DNA of 64,000 nucleotides, from contig NZ_CALUYL010000009.1 in assembly GCF_944324995.1 (NCBI RefSeq), positions 25,745 to 89,744 of the forward strand, read 5' to 3'. Below the pieces are notes generated by a model, which searched no databases, was not told the origin of the DNA, and saw only the letters and a list, made by a program, of their open reading frames with translations. The stretch is from an uncultured Mailhella sp. (GTDB lineage: Bacteria > Desulfobacterota > Desulfovibrionia > Desulfovibrionales > Desulfovibrionaceae). The position numbers and the translations under genes are program-made. This document shows positions 1-8,925 of the stretch, in pieces (the first letter of the stretch is position 1; each line of letters begins with the position of its first letter).

Positions 1-1123
1 ACATGTATCCTTTTAAACATATCTTTTGCCAAGATGGTATTATACCTTCACAGCCGTTGGGGCATTCGGAACCAGAGAGCGCAATGTTTTCCGGGTAGGA
101 AAGCATTCGTGCGCAGGAAGGGCCATACAGAACAAGGGAAGGACCGCCTCGCAGGTAGTGTCTGAGGTGAGGAACCACGCCTTCGCAGCCGATGTGCAGC
201 CGGGCATGACGCACCAGAGTCATAAATTCGTCAAAATTGGTGCGGCCGCGCAGATCGATCACCTGTTTTGAGTTCGGCGCGTCAAAGTTTTTTTCCATGC
301 CCAGCACGACGAACTGCGCGGACGGATATTCGCGGCACAGCCTCTCCAGCAGCGACGTATACTTGGCCGCGCTCCAGAGCTTCAGCGAATGCGCGCAGGC
401 TCCGGCTTCACGTTGTAGGGTGATGTAGCCCGGACGAAGAGAAAAACGCCTAGCCACGTCCTCAAATTCGAGGCGGGAACGCAGGGTGAAAGTGCTGTCT
501 TTCAGACCGAGGGAACCGTCGAAATCGGCCTGACCGCGGCGAAACGTGCCCATAACATCGGCATAATGAATGCCCATAGCCTGATTTTCGTCAAGATAAA
601 ACGATGCATGAGAGGTCTGGAAGTTGAGCAAACGCTGTACGTAATTCCCCAACGCAAGGGAGAGGCTTGTCAGCCGCTCTTTACAGCAGGCTTTTACCTG
701 AGGAAGCTGCATGATGTCGAATACTGCATCGAAAGAGGAAAAAGGTATATGTGTTTTCAAGGAATGCAGATGAGTTACATAGGGGTAAGGGCAGAACAGT
801 GCCTTCATGCAGGCTTCCGGCGTGTTGGTGTATATATCCACATAACAGGGACAGCCAGCAAGGGAGACCAGAGCATCTACCCATGCGAGATTGAGAATGA
901 TGTCGCCTATGCCCCCACGCAAAAGAAAGGCAAGGTGCAAAACATTGTCATCGTGCCGTGTGCGCACAGAGGAAAACTCTCCTATTATTTTTCCAGAAAG
1001 AGCTTTTCCTGCTGACCAAAGAGCCAGTTTCATTGCTGCACGGCGGGGCTGTGAAGGAAAGTTCGCCCGCAGTTTCTCTACTTGATGGTTTGCTTTATCA
1101 AAAAAAGGGATCACTGTAGCCAT
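1..1123 (-). CDS. GT9-like glycosyltransferase, partial (3' end beyond left edge)
   Basis: The minus strand is open from the ATG at 1123 to the window edge, giving about 374 residues with no stop. The start follows the stop of the upstream gene by 17 bases and has a weak GGAA ribosome site. Near residue 70 is the motif RGGIGDIILN, which resembles the N-terminal GDxI/L motif of heptosyltransferase-type GT9 enzymes. Near residues 280-340 is a typical GT9 second half: FVVLGMEKNFD, then VIDLRGRTNFDEFMTLVRHA, then HIGCEGVVPH. These enzymes move sugars from nucleotide donors onto lipid-linked or surface glycans in the cytoplasm. As the last visible gene of the polysaccharide operon it probably adds one sugar of that glycan. 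The acceptor and donor cannot be read from sequence. Membership of the GT9-like fold is fairly secure; the C-terminus is not visible. Confidence 0.75.
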   Translation of the reverse strand, partial: MATVIPFFDKANHQVEKLRANFPSQPRRAAMKLALWSAGKALSGKIIGEFSSVRTRHDDNVLHLAFLLRGGIGDIILNLAWVDALVSLAGCPCYVDIYTNTPEACMKALFCPYPYVTHLHSLKTHIPFSSFDAVFDIMQLPQVKACCKERLTSLSLALGNYVQRLLNFQTSHASFYLDENQAMGIHYADVMGTFRRGQADFDGSLGLKDSTFTLRSRLEFEDVARRFSLRPGYITLQREAGACAHSLKLWSAAKYTSLLERLCREYPSAQFVVLGMEKNFDAPNSKQVIDLRGRTNFDEFMTLVRHARLHIGCEGVVPHLRHYLRGGPSLVLYGPSCARMLSYPENIALSGSECPNGCEGIIPSWQKICLKGYM

Positions 1124-1140
1124 GGAATATTTCCGTTCTT

Positions 1141-2691
1141 TTAGCCTAACGGCAAGCGAGAAAGCAGCATATTTGCACTGTCTTCCCAAGTAAGTGGATT
1201 GATGCCTGTCGAGGGAATTACACAACCATTTTCTTTATTTTTCAGCCACTGCTCGATACAGTTGGCTAGCTCCTGAGGTTCAATCCCCTGAAAATACGTG
1301 GCGTTTTCTCCGGCAATTTCCCGGAACACCGGTAGATCACGGAGTATAAGGGGCTTTCCGTGCCTTGCACCTTCCACCACCGCCAGACCGAACCCTTCCG
1401 CTTCGGAGGGGAAGAGAACGCAGGAGGCTGCCTCATACACCTTGTTCAGATACTCGTCGCTGATGCCCTTGAGCCAGAACAGTCTTTTGCCGTTTTCGGG
1501 ATGCTCGTCGATTTTTTTGGCCAGCTCGTCGATTTTCCAGCCTTTTCGTCCCACAATGACAAAGTTGACGTCCACGCCCTTTGCCCACAGCCTTTCAAAG
1601 GCGGCAAGAGCCTGTCCGTATCCCTTGCGGGGTTCCACGGTGCTTACTTCAAGAAGGGACGGCCTTGACGCCATGGCGGAAAACACCTGTCCGGCATCTT
1701 CGGGGATGCCCGTGCTGCCCGCCACTTTTTCCACCTCCGAACCGAGATGGAACCAGGAAATGGAAAAGTCGTCGTTTTGGGGCAAGTGCTTCTGCCTCCA
1801 CAGACGGTACTCCTCCGCGACGCTTCTGGAATCGGCAATCACTCCGTCAAATTCCGAGATGACATGAATCCATTTTTGATAGGCGTCGACAATATTCTGC
1901 GGGCAGTACCGGCCATGGGTCAGAGGAATGAGATCGTAAATAATGGTAAAAAGTCTTACTCCCGCATGCTTCATGGCCATCAGAGCATTTTTCTGCACTA
2001 CCGTGGCTTCGAAGTCTGTGATGACGGAAAGAAAGATATCGCCGGAAGCAATTTCAATAGGGCTGTCGCCGATCAGATTTTGCTTTATGGAATCGCTTCT
2101 GTCGGAAAAGCCGTTCGCATAGTAGTAACCGAAAGAGCTCTGCTTGGAATAAACAGGACAGATTTCCCAGCCCTGGGGCATCATTTGCTTCAGAGCCGAG
2201 AACAAAGAAAACGTCGTCCGCGTGATTCCGCTTTTCGTGAGGTCTTCCCGAACTCTGCCGACATCAAAAAAGATTTTTTGTGTTTTGCGCAATACGGGGG
2301 TGATGTTCATGCCTCCGTGAGGCATGGGGAACACGCCCTTGTAGCGCAGCTTGAATATCTCCAGAAAGCCTATGTAGCCGCACACCTTGCTGCTGCTTCG
2401 TTTTACGGCAAGCAGAGGCAGGCCTTTCCCGAGTTCGATGCTGACAAGGTCGTTCAGCTCGCGTACCGTTAGAATCGGTATTCCGCAGATGAAAAGACGG
2501 CGTATGAATGCCTGTTCGGCTTCTTCAGCGGCTTCACGCCATGCGTCGCCGCGGACGATGCCGCCAAAAGGAAGCCTTTGCAGATGATGGTAGGCGAAAT
2601 TGCGGAAAAAGAGGTTCTTGTCCATAGTGCTGCTGTGTGCTGAAGGTTGGCAACATGCCGCCAATTCGGCAGACTTCTGCTTGCGGTCCAT
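1141..2691 (-). CDS. GT4-family glycosyltransferase with N-terminal extension
   Basis: This is a 516-residue protein. The recognisable glycosyltransferase begins near residue 137 (KIFFDVGRVRED). The C-terminal donor-binding half carries EVSTVEPRKGYGQAL (about 342-356), FVIVGRKGWK, and PSEAEGFGLAVVEGARHGKP (about 429-448), where the E-x7-E pattern typical of GT4 enzymes lies. The first 130 residues match nothing I recognise and may be a leftover of a rearrangement. The annotated start at 2691 lacks a good ribosome site; an internal ATG at 2625 (MDKNLFF) is an alternative. It lies 17 bases before the GT9-like gene and 63 bases after the DUF1796 gene, all one direction. It presumably transfers one sugar of the surface polysaccharide from a nucleotide donor in the cytoplasm. 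Confidence 0.8.
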   Translation of the reverse strand: MDRKQKSAELAACCQPSAHSSTMDKNLFFRNFAYHHLQRLPFGGIVRGDAWREAAEEAEQAFIRRLFICGIPILTVRELNDLVSIELGKGLPLLAVKRSSSKVCGYIGFLEIFKLRYKGVFPMPHGGMNITPVLRKTQKIFFDVGRVREDLTKSGITRTTFSLFSALKQMMPQGWEICPVYSKQSSFGYYYANGFSDRSDSIKQNLIGDSPIEIASGDIFLSVITDFEATVVQKNALMAMKHAGVRLFTIIYDLIPLTHGRYCPQNIVDAYQKWIHVISEFDGVIADSRSVAEEYRLWRQKHLPQNDDFSISWFHLGSEVEKVAGSTGIPEDAGQVFSAMASRPSLLEVSTVEPRKGYGQALAAFERLWAKGVDVNFVIVGRKGWKIDELAKKIDEHPENGKRLFWLKGISDEYLNKVYEAASCVLFPSEAEGFGLAVVEGARHGKPLILRDLPVFREIAGENATYFQGIEPQELANCIEQWLKNKENGCVIPSTGINPLTWEDSANMLLSRLPLG

Positions 2692-2754
2692 GCCTCGGGC
2701 ATGGGAACTTCCGGCAACAGTACATGATCCTGAATATGTCAGAAAGGCGTTTTT

Positions 2755-3867
2755 CTACTGGAAGCTGTTTTCTGTCAGGGAAATGCTTTTCAGCAGGATT
2801 CCGAGCTTTCTGTGCTCATTACCCGTGCCACATTCTCGCGGAGAGGCCGGTGCATTGAAATAAAACGTGAAGAAAAGATCGTTATTTTGTGAAAATTTTT
2901 CATCAAGAACGATTTTTGTATCAATCGTTTCTCCGTTTTTGAAATACCAGTTTGCAACAGGTATACTATTACAGTATACATCTGTCTTCAGCTCCTGATG
3001 AATTTCATTCACGAAAGGAACAATGTCAAAATTGCAAGTCAGAGCCCCCTTCAGCCAGTCTTTTTTATGAATAACCATCATGGCTGAGTAATCATCTGAC
3101 CATATTCCTTTTTCTTCATGGAAAAAACCACTATAAAAAACGTCGTCTTCATTGATAAAATCTATGTATTGACGGCGAAGAAAACAGGAAATCTGTTTTC
3201 CCATGAAAGATAAACTTTCAGGAGTATTATTATTATCTATATTTTCTGCATTTTTAAAAAATCCAAATAATATATGATCTGAAAATTTTATATATTTTGT
3301 ATGGTAAACAGGCATTTCATCAATTTTTTGAAGTATAAAAAAATCTATTTCTTTGTCAGGATACATATTATGTATTTCATCATATCCAAGTTTAAGAACA
3401 TGAGGTGGCAGTCTTCCATACCATACTGCAAGAAATACAATACATATACGCTTTGAAGATTCCATCTTTTGATAAAATCTTTTTATTCTTCTCATGTATT
3501 TTTCTTTATATGCAGGAAATTCTTTTTCTATGGAATGAGTCCATGGAAAATCATGCCAATATTGAAGGCCTGTTTTTTTATTTTTTATAAATCTATGCGG
3601 ACTTTTGATCGGTAAACTTTCTTCGTATAAATCTTCAAGTTCAAATGCTCCTTCAAACTTATTTTTTATCATACGGAGCTTTCCCAGTAAACCGCATATT
3701 CCGGCAATGCTGTGATCATAAGCACCAGACCAGTCAAAAGGCATGGAATACGTCTGGAGTCCGCATCTTCTCAGTGTACTGGAGGTTGAGCAGGTTTCTC
3801 CCAAGGAAAAGATGAAGTCATACGGTGCATCTGTAAAAAATCTTTCATTTTCTACAATAATAGCCAT
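2755..3867 (-). CDS. DUF1796-family putative papain-like cysteine peptidase
   Basis: The 370-residue product begins with DFIFSLGETCSTSSTLRRCG and then LQTYSMPFDWS (about 17-47), the signature of the DUF1796 family. In that family the Cys of the first motif is the proposed nucleophile of a papain-like fold. The second half (MMVIHKKDWLKG and onward) is less conserved. The biochemical role is not established. Members are often found in capsule or O-antigen clusters, which fits this position between two glycosyltransferase genes and an Rmd-like reductase. The coding DNA is much more AT-rich than manB, manC or gmd further upstream, with runs such as ttttttatttttt, which suggests separate acquisition. 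No signal peptide or membrane helix is visible, so a cytoplasmic place is likely. Confidence 0.7.
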   Translation of the reverse strand: MAIIVENERFFTDAPYDFIFSLGETCSTSSTLRRCGLQTYSMPFDWSGAYDHSIAGICGLLGKLRMIKNKFEGAFELEDLYEESLPIKSPHRFIKNKKTGLQYWHDFPWTHSIEKEFPAYKEKYMRRIKRFYQKMESSKRICIVFLAVWYGRLPPHVLKLGYDEIHNMYPDKEIDFFILQKIDEMPVYHTKYIKFSDHILFGFFKNAENIDNNNTPESLSFMGKQISCFLRRQYIDFINEDDVFYSGFFHEEKGIWSDDYSAMMVIHKKDWLKGALTCNFDIVPFVNEIHQELKTDVYCNSIPVANWYFKNGETIDTKIVLDEKFSQNNDLFFTFYFNAPASPRECGTGNEHRKLGILLKSISLTENSFQ

Positions 3868-3912
3868 AAGGTTCCCCCTACTGAGCTTACGACAGGTTTC
3901 ACAGGTCCGGCA

Positions 3913-4836
3913 TTATGCCGTCTGCCGTTCAAAATCCGTCACCATTTGCGCGAGAATCTCTTTTACTTCCAGAGGATTTGTTCCGTTGGTCATGAAGGTC
4001 TTCAGACGGCTGCTGTCTCCGACCAGGCGCATGATTTCTCCACGTCGGATGAAGGATTTGTCCACCACTATTTCAGGGGAGTAGCCCGTTATCTGACGGA
4101 GGTATTCAACGATCTGCACTCCCGCCGTTCCGTGCCCAGAACAGAGATTGAGGATCTTGTCGGAGCAGTCGTCTCTCAAGGCCATCTGCACAAACACCTG
4201 GCTGCCGAAAAGAACGTCCGTGTAGTCTCGGACGGTCTCAAGATTTCCGACTTTCAGTATCGGCTGACGCGACGCAAAGGCGCGAACCAGTTTGGGGATA
4301 AGAAAATTTTCTTTCTGTCCCACGCCAATGATATTGAAAGGGCGGAGTATCCGTATGTCAAACTCGACATAGCGCTTGGCCAGCAGCTCCATGGTCACCT
4401 TGCTCAGTCCATAATAATTCATGGGTGAGTACGGCGTGGTTTCAGGAATGTTCTTGAGGGGCACATTGCCGTATACTCCCGCCGTGCTGGTGAGAACTAC
4501 GCGGGTTCCTGCCGGGCAGTGCTTGCGAAGGCCTTCCAGAAGATTTTCTGACCCCTTCACGTTTGTCTGGAAAATTTCCATGATATCGTTATGGGTAGGA
4601 GAAGCTATCGCGGCAAGATGAATGACAATGTCCGGCTTGAAGCTCATTATGAGGCTTTCCAGGCCTTCCTTGTCGAGCAGACTGACGCTGCACGTGTTCA
4701 CGTTTTTCAGAGAGGTCCATTCCGCATGTTGTTTGCGCGTCATGGCCATGACGTAGTATCCCAGCTTGCCGAGAATTTCGGTCACATGCCGTCCGATGAA
4801 GCCGCCCGCACCCGTGACAAGAATTTTATGCGTCAT
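3913..4836 (-). CDS. rmd: GDP-6-deoxy-D-mannose reductase-like SDR
   Basis: This is a 307-residue extended short-chain dehydrogenase. Near the N-terminus is the NAD(P)-binding motif TGAGGFIGRHV, followed by HLAAIASPTHN, a Ser-containing TSTAGVYG segment and the catalytic YxxxK in YYGLSK (about 138-143). RPFNIIGVGQ and VGNLETVRDYTDV are very close to the forms seen in Rmd, which reduces GDP-4-keto-6-deoxy-D-mannose to GDP-D-rhamnose. The gene shares an operon with manC, manB and gmd, which supply exactly that substrate. I prefer the ATG at 4836, preceded by AAAGGCGG and overlapping the upstream glycosyltransferase by 11 bases, over an in-frame GTG at 4845. A different sugar-nucleotide epimerase remains possible, but the Rmd-like motifs plus pathway context argue against it. 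Confidence 0.78.
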   Translation of the reverse strand: MTHKILVTGAGGFIGRHVTEILGKLGYYVMAMTRKQHAEWTSLKNVNTCSVSLLDKEGLESLIMSFKPDIVIHLAAIASPTHNDIMEIFQTNVKGSENLLEGLRKHCPAGTRVVLTSTAGVYGNVPLKNIPETTPYSPMNYYGLSKVTMELLAKRYVEFDIRILRPFNIIGVGQKENFLIPKLVRAFASRQPILKVGNLETVRDYTDVLFGSQVFVQMALRDDCSDKILNLCSGHGTAGVQIVEYLRQITGYSPEIVVDKSFIRRGEIMRLVGDSSRLKTFMTNGTNPLEVKEILAQMVTDFERQTA

Positions 4837-7408
4837 GGTCGGCACCGCCTTTGGCGTTCAATATGTCGACAAGCGTATGGTTGAGATAGGCCGCGCTTTC
4901 TTTCCATGTGGTATTGACCCATTCCTTGGGGATTTTTTTCTCGCGTTCAGCCAGAGCTTCGGGATGAAGCATGTAATAACGTATCTTCCTGGCCCATTCC
5001 TCAGGATCATACGGGTTGGCATACTCGATGATGTCCTGTCCGACTTCGCGCAGGGGAGCGACATCGGCCGCCAGGCAGAATTTGCCGTAGTTGAAGCTTT
5101 CGGGCAGAGTGAGGCTCCAGCCTTCATACTGGCTGGCCAGCAGGGTGAACTTGCAGCGCTTGTAGAGAACGTCCAGCTCCTCATCCGAGGGAGAGAACAT
5201 GATGATCCTGCCGAAAATGCGTCTGTCCACGCTCAGACGCTGACGAAAATCCTCCGTCTTCCAGCCCGGGCGACCGCAAATGACAAGCTGCGGGAGTGCA
5301 TCGACATCGTCGGTGCCGCGCATTAGTTCAAGATAGGCTTCGTAGAGCAGCTCATGATTTTTACGGGCTTCAATGGTGCCTACGGTCAGCAGGAAGTCAC
5401 CCTTGATGCCGATGTTTTTAAGAATTTCGTCTTCTTCCTTGCGGGTGGTGGAATGCGACTGTATGTCGCTGCCGAACTTGATGACAAACGATGGCGTGGG
5501 TTCCTGCTTCAGGACGGAACGCTGATATTCCATGCCGTCATGCTGTGCGGTCGCACCGCCATACATGATATAGTCGGAAAGCTGGTAGGTTCTGGCAAGA
5601 AATTGTGGATATACGTCTAAATTTTCCTGAGAGTGCGTATGGGGAATGAGTATGGGGGTGAAGTCGTAAATAAGCTGCATGAAGGTGAATCCCACGCGCT
5701 CATGCGTGGATATGATATTTTCATAAGCTTTAGTGGGATAGCCTACACCGGCAGAAAAGACGACATCTCCCTTGCGGAACGGGAAGTTTTTATGACGGGG
5801 AAGATTCTTGAGCGGTATGGTCTGGTTGTCCTCCCTCACTGCAATGTCGATGGGACCATCGGCCAGGGTCTTGGTGAGGTACTTCCTCGGAACTTCAAGA
5901 TAGGTACCTTCATGAAGACTGAAAAATTTTACGTTTTTATTGAGCTTCGCTATGTATCGTCCCAAAAGAAGCTGGGCACGGGGAATACCGGTAAGGCTTC
6001 CTTTATAGAAGAACAGCGTCATGTCATAGTATATGGAAGGCCTGCGGTCATGATCTTCAGCGCTGCTCTTCAGGTCGTCATGCGAAAAGGGAAGTGTGCA
6101 GAGCTTTTCGTAAACTTCATGAGCGCTTTCCCTCCATGTAACGGGCTTCCATTCGTTATGAAGCCTCGTTTCCCACGAGACGACTTCCTGGCGGTTTTCA
6201 GAGTAGTGTTTGATGGCATCCGCCCATGCCCTGGGATGCCTTGGATCAAGGTATACGGCATAATCGCGCCCGACTTCACGCAAGGGGGCCACATCGGAGC
6301 ACAGGCACAATTTTTCATGAGCCAGCATTTCCGGAAGCACGACACTCCAGCCTTCATAAAGCGAAGGGAGCACCGTGAAGGCGCTGTTCTGATACAGCAC
6401 CTCCAGTTCCTCGTCAGACGGACTGAAAATGTGGACTTTGTCTTTCGTCAGCGGATTTTCTTTGAACTGTGCTATCAGCTCCCTGTCGGAAAATTCCTGA
6501 CCGATGATGACAAGATCGGGGATATGCTCATATTTTTCCAGAGCAAGAATACAGTAGGCCTGATACAGTACGCGATAATTCTTTCTTGCTTCTATGCTGC
6601 CTACCGTAATGATGTAAGGTTTATGGATATTTCGTTTTGAAAGTACCTGATCAATGGAAATATGTGTTGCGGATATTTTTAGTTCGCTGCCGAATCTGAC
6701 CCAGCCTCCCTTGGGAGTGAACCATTCACGAAGATTGAAGAACGCTTCGGCATCTTTCTGAGCGGTGGAGCCTCCATATATGACAAAATCGCAGTTGTCG
6801 GTGATCCATTTGAGATAATATTCAAAGGGAACGTCAGCAGGGTAGTAAAGATGACGGATATCTTCTCTTACCATGACAAGATCATAGACAAGATATCCTA
6901 TTTTAATGTCGGGAACCTGGTCTTTCACGATGCTGAAAAATTCTTCCTTGCGGCTTCCGAACCAGCCGCAGGAAAAAATGACGTCCCCCGGTGCGTAGGG
7001 ATGAGGAAGCTTTTTAGGCGTCGTATCGTCAGACACAAGATGGAAGCGGACAAGACGCTTGTGAATGGATCTTGCCCAGCGGCGGGAATGACGCCTCAGT
7101 TCCAGCTTTTCCACCAGCTTTTCCAGGCAAGAGGGAAGTGCGGGTTCTGTACCTGCGCCGGAAATGCCCATGCGTTTTTTTCGGGCCTGGTAATCTCCAT
7201 AGGCCTTGCCTTCATTGGAGGCCTCGAACAGCCAGGACAGTTCTTCTGCGGCAACTTCGCGAAAGCCATTGTCCGTGCACACGGAAAAGCGCAGTTTCGA
7301 GTCCAGTTCATGCATATATTTTGCCAGCAGAAGCTCTGCACGGATGATGCCTATCATGCCTCGATTCCAGCTCACCAGACTGTTTGTCATATCCATCCAG
7401 ATGGCCAT
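4826..7408 (-). CDS. Tandem two-domain GT4 glycosyltransferase
   Basis: The 860-residue protein is two copies of one glycosyltransferase module joined head to tail (about 1-440 and 455-860). Each copy opens with a similar stretch (YDMTLFFYKGSLTGIPRAQLLLGRY in copy two). Each contains VG(S/T)IEARKN followed by LY(Q/E)AY, then FSPSDEELxVLY, then YEGWSxxLPE with the GT4 E-x7-E type acid residues, and DVAPLREVG. Such proteins usually add two sugars, or alternate linkages, to a growing surface glycan. The copies have diverged along their whole length, so the duplication is old. It has no signal peptide. The stop overlaps the rmd start by 11 bases, so translation of the two is probably coupled. Confidence 0.85.
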   Translation of the reverse strand: MAIWMDMTNSLVSWNRGMIGIIRAELLLAKYMHELDSKLRFSVCTDNGFREVAAEELSWLFEASNEGKAYGDYQARKKRMGISGAGTEPALPSCLEKLVEKLELRRHSRRWARSIHKRLVRFHLVSDDTTPKKLPHPYAPGDVIFSCGWFGSRKEEFFSIVKDQVPDIKIGYLVYDLVMVREDIRHLYYPADVPFEYYLKWITDNCDFVIYGGSTAQKDAEAFFNLREWFTPKGGWVRFGSELKISATHISIDQVLSKRNIHKPYIITVGSIEARKNYRVLYQAYCILALEKYEHIPDLVIIGQEFSDRELIAQFKENPLTKDKVHIFSPSDEELEVLYQNSAFTVLPSLYEGWSVVLPEMLAHEKLCLCSDVAPLREVGRDYAVYLDPRHPRAWADAIKHYSENRQEVVSWETRLHNEWKPVTWRESAHEVYEKLCTLPFSHDDLKSSAEDHDRRPSIYYDMTLFFYKGSLTGIPRAQLLLGRYIAKLNKNVKFFSLHEGTYLEVPRKYLTKTLADGPIDIAVREDNQTIPLKNLPRHKNFPFRKGDVVFSAGVGYPTKAYENIISTHERVGFTFMQLIYDFTPILIPHTHSQENLDVYPQFLARTYQLSDYIMYGGATAQHDGMEYQRSVLKQEPTPSFVIKFGSDIQSHSTTRKEEDEILKNIGIKGDFLLTVGTIEARKNHELLYEAYLELMRGTDDVDALPQLVICGRPGWKTEDFRQRLSVDRRIFGRIIMFSPSDEELDVLYKRCKFTLLASQYEGWSLTLPESFNYGKFCLAADVAPLREVGQDIIEYANPYDPEEWARKIRYYMLHPEALAEREKKIPKEWVNTTWKESAAYLNHTLVDILNAKGGADHDA

Positions 7409-7444
7409 ATCAAACTCCTGAGTATTTTTATATCATTAGCAAGT

Positions 7445-8923
7445 CTATTGACTATTTTTAATGGAAAATCCTGAACAGTACACCCCAAGCGTCCTGTTGT
7501 TTCCATAGACCTCTTCATTAACGGCAGGATTTGATGCGCCATCAACCGTGAACACTATCTTGTTTATGCCGTCATTTAAAATGTCGTTAGGAATTTTAAC
7601 AGATATCTTTGATGGATACTGTATTGAATACAGATCTATGTCATTCAGTACATGATCGTTTACCGATATAATGAGTCTTTTGGAATGGTAATTCCATTTG
7701 AGGTCAAAAGAAAATATATAATCAGAATTCATCCAGTTGAAAAATTCCAATTCCGACTTGCTTTTAGACCACTGAGCATCTCCCCATGATTCATAAGGAT
7801 GCCAGTTTTTCAATACGATGTCCTTGGTATAGGACAGCAATTTTGAAGCTTCATCGTGTATTCTTAAAAAATGCAGCTGTGGATATGTGTAGGTAAGAAT
7901 GAGAAGATTTGACTTTTCAAGAAGTTCAAACCATTCTTCCTTGCTCGGCAAGTGGTTTTCAAAGTTTTGTGAAGTGTCTGCGGTGGAGAACCCGGACTGA
8001 ATGACATTGAAGAAGAGCTGTCGGGAAAAACTGTCGCCTACGGAAATGGCAGGTATGCTTTCAGAAGAAGGGATGACGCCATATTCTGCAAGCGTCCATT
8101 CCTGCCGACCTTTTTTGTAAGAAGGCCAGATATTCAGGAGATCAGCAATGTCTCGCTCCGAAGCATAGGCATTGCTGGTTTGCTTTTTCCCTGTAAGGGC
8201 AATGGAAGGGACGTCTGCCCCATGCTTCTGCAACGCTTCAATGCCTTGTGCAAGCACCAGGCCCGCTCCATACATGGACCAGTGTATTCCAGTATCCGGG
8301 AATGCCTCCATACGGTACTCATCCTTATCCAGCACACGGCATCCGTTGACATAGGGAATGTTTCTTGCCTGCAATTCATGCTCCCATATTGGATAAAGAC
8401 TGGGAGGCATTTTTTCATGTTCTGCCCTGAATTCCCACAAGGGAGGTATGGTATCTGGCCGAATGTCTGCTTTGCTTGGCGCCATGACAAACAGGAATTC
8501 TTTTCCCATGTGGGCAAGACAAGCTTGTAATTCTGCAAGCACGGATGTAGTTGATGCAGCAATATTTTTAATATTGTCATCATTATAATGGGAATATTTG
8601 CTTGTTATATATTCTTTAAGATAAAGAACATTGTCTTTGCCTTGAAGAATGCTTCCGAAGTATCCTGAATGAAATTTTCCAGCATTCAAATAGTCGTAGA
8701 TGGTGTTCTTGGCAACAAGCATCGTGTTTCTTGAGCCAAATTCTCTTGTCCACCACTTTTCCATTTGTTTTTGAAAAGTGCCGTTGCTGAAGGTCTTCCA
8801 TGAAAATTCAGGCCTCGCTACATTGGCTTCAACGCCGACCAGAGGAGCCTGCTTGAGGTTGAACCATGGAATGAGGAGAATGCCAAGTACGAATGCAATG
8901 AAACATATTTTAATTTTATTCAT
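7445..8923 (-). CDS. AlgX/AlgJ-like SGNH-fold protein (polysaccharide O-acetylation)
   Basis: The 492-residue protein begins with one hydrophobic segment (about 5-23), so it is probably anchored to, or exported across, the inner membrane. Residues about 25-330 resemble the SGNH-like domain of AlgX and AlgJ: WWTREFGSRN, MAPSKADIRPD, DTGIHWSMYG (about 205-214) and SVGDSFSRQLFFN (about 293-305, candidate nucleophile Ser). The last 150 residues look like a beta-rich carbohydrate-binding domain. In alginate and cellulose acetylation, such proteins accept acetyl groups passed through an MBOAT channel protein and place them on the glycan in the periplasm. An MBOAT gene ends two bases upstream of this start, the classic pairing. 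The substrate would be the polysaccharide made by this operon. Confidence 0.82.
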   Translation of the reverse strand: MNKIKICFIAFVLGILLIPWFNLKQAPLVGVEANVARPEFSWKTFSNGTFQKQMEKWWTREFGSRNTMLVAKNTIYDYLNAGKFHSGYFGSILQGKDNVLYLKEYITSKYSHYNDDNIKNIAASTTSVLAELQACLAHMGKEFLFVMAPSKADIRPDTIPPLWEFRAEHEKMPPSLYPIWEHELQARNIPYVNGCRVLDKDEYRMEAFPDTGIHWSMYGAGLVLAQGIEALQKHGADVPSIALTGKKQTSNAYASERDIADLLNIWPSYKKGRQEWTLAEYGVIPSSESIPAISVGDSFSRQLFFNVIQSGFSTADTSQNFENHLPSKEEWFELLEKSNLLILTYTYPQLHFLRIHDEASKLLSYTKDIVLKNWHPYESWGDAQWSKSKSELEFFNWMNSDYIFSFDLKWNYHSKRLIISVNDHVLNDIDLYSIQYPSKISVKIPNDILNDGINKIVFTVDGASNPAVNEEVYGNNRTLGVYCSGFSIKNSQ

Positions 8924-8925
8924 GG

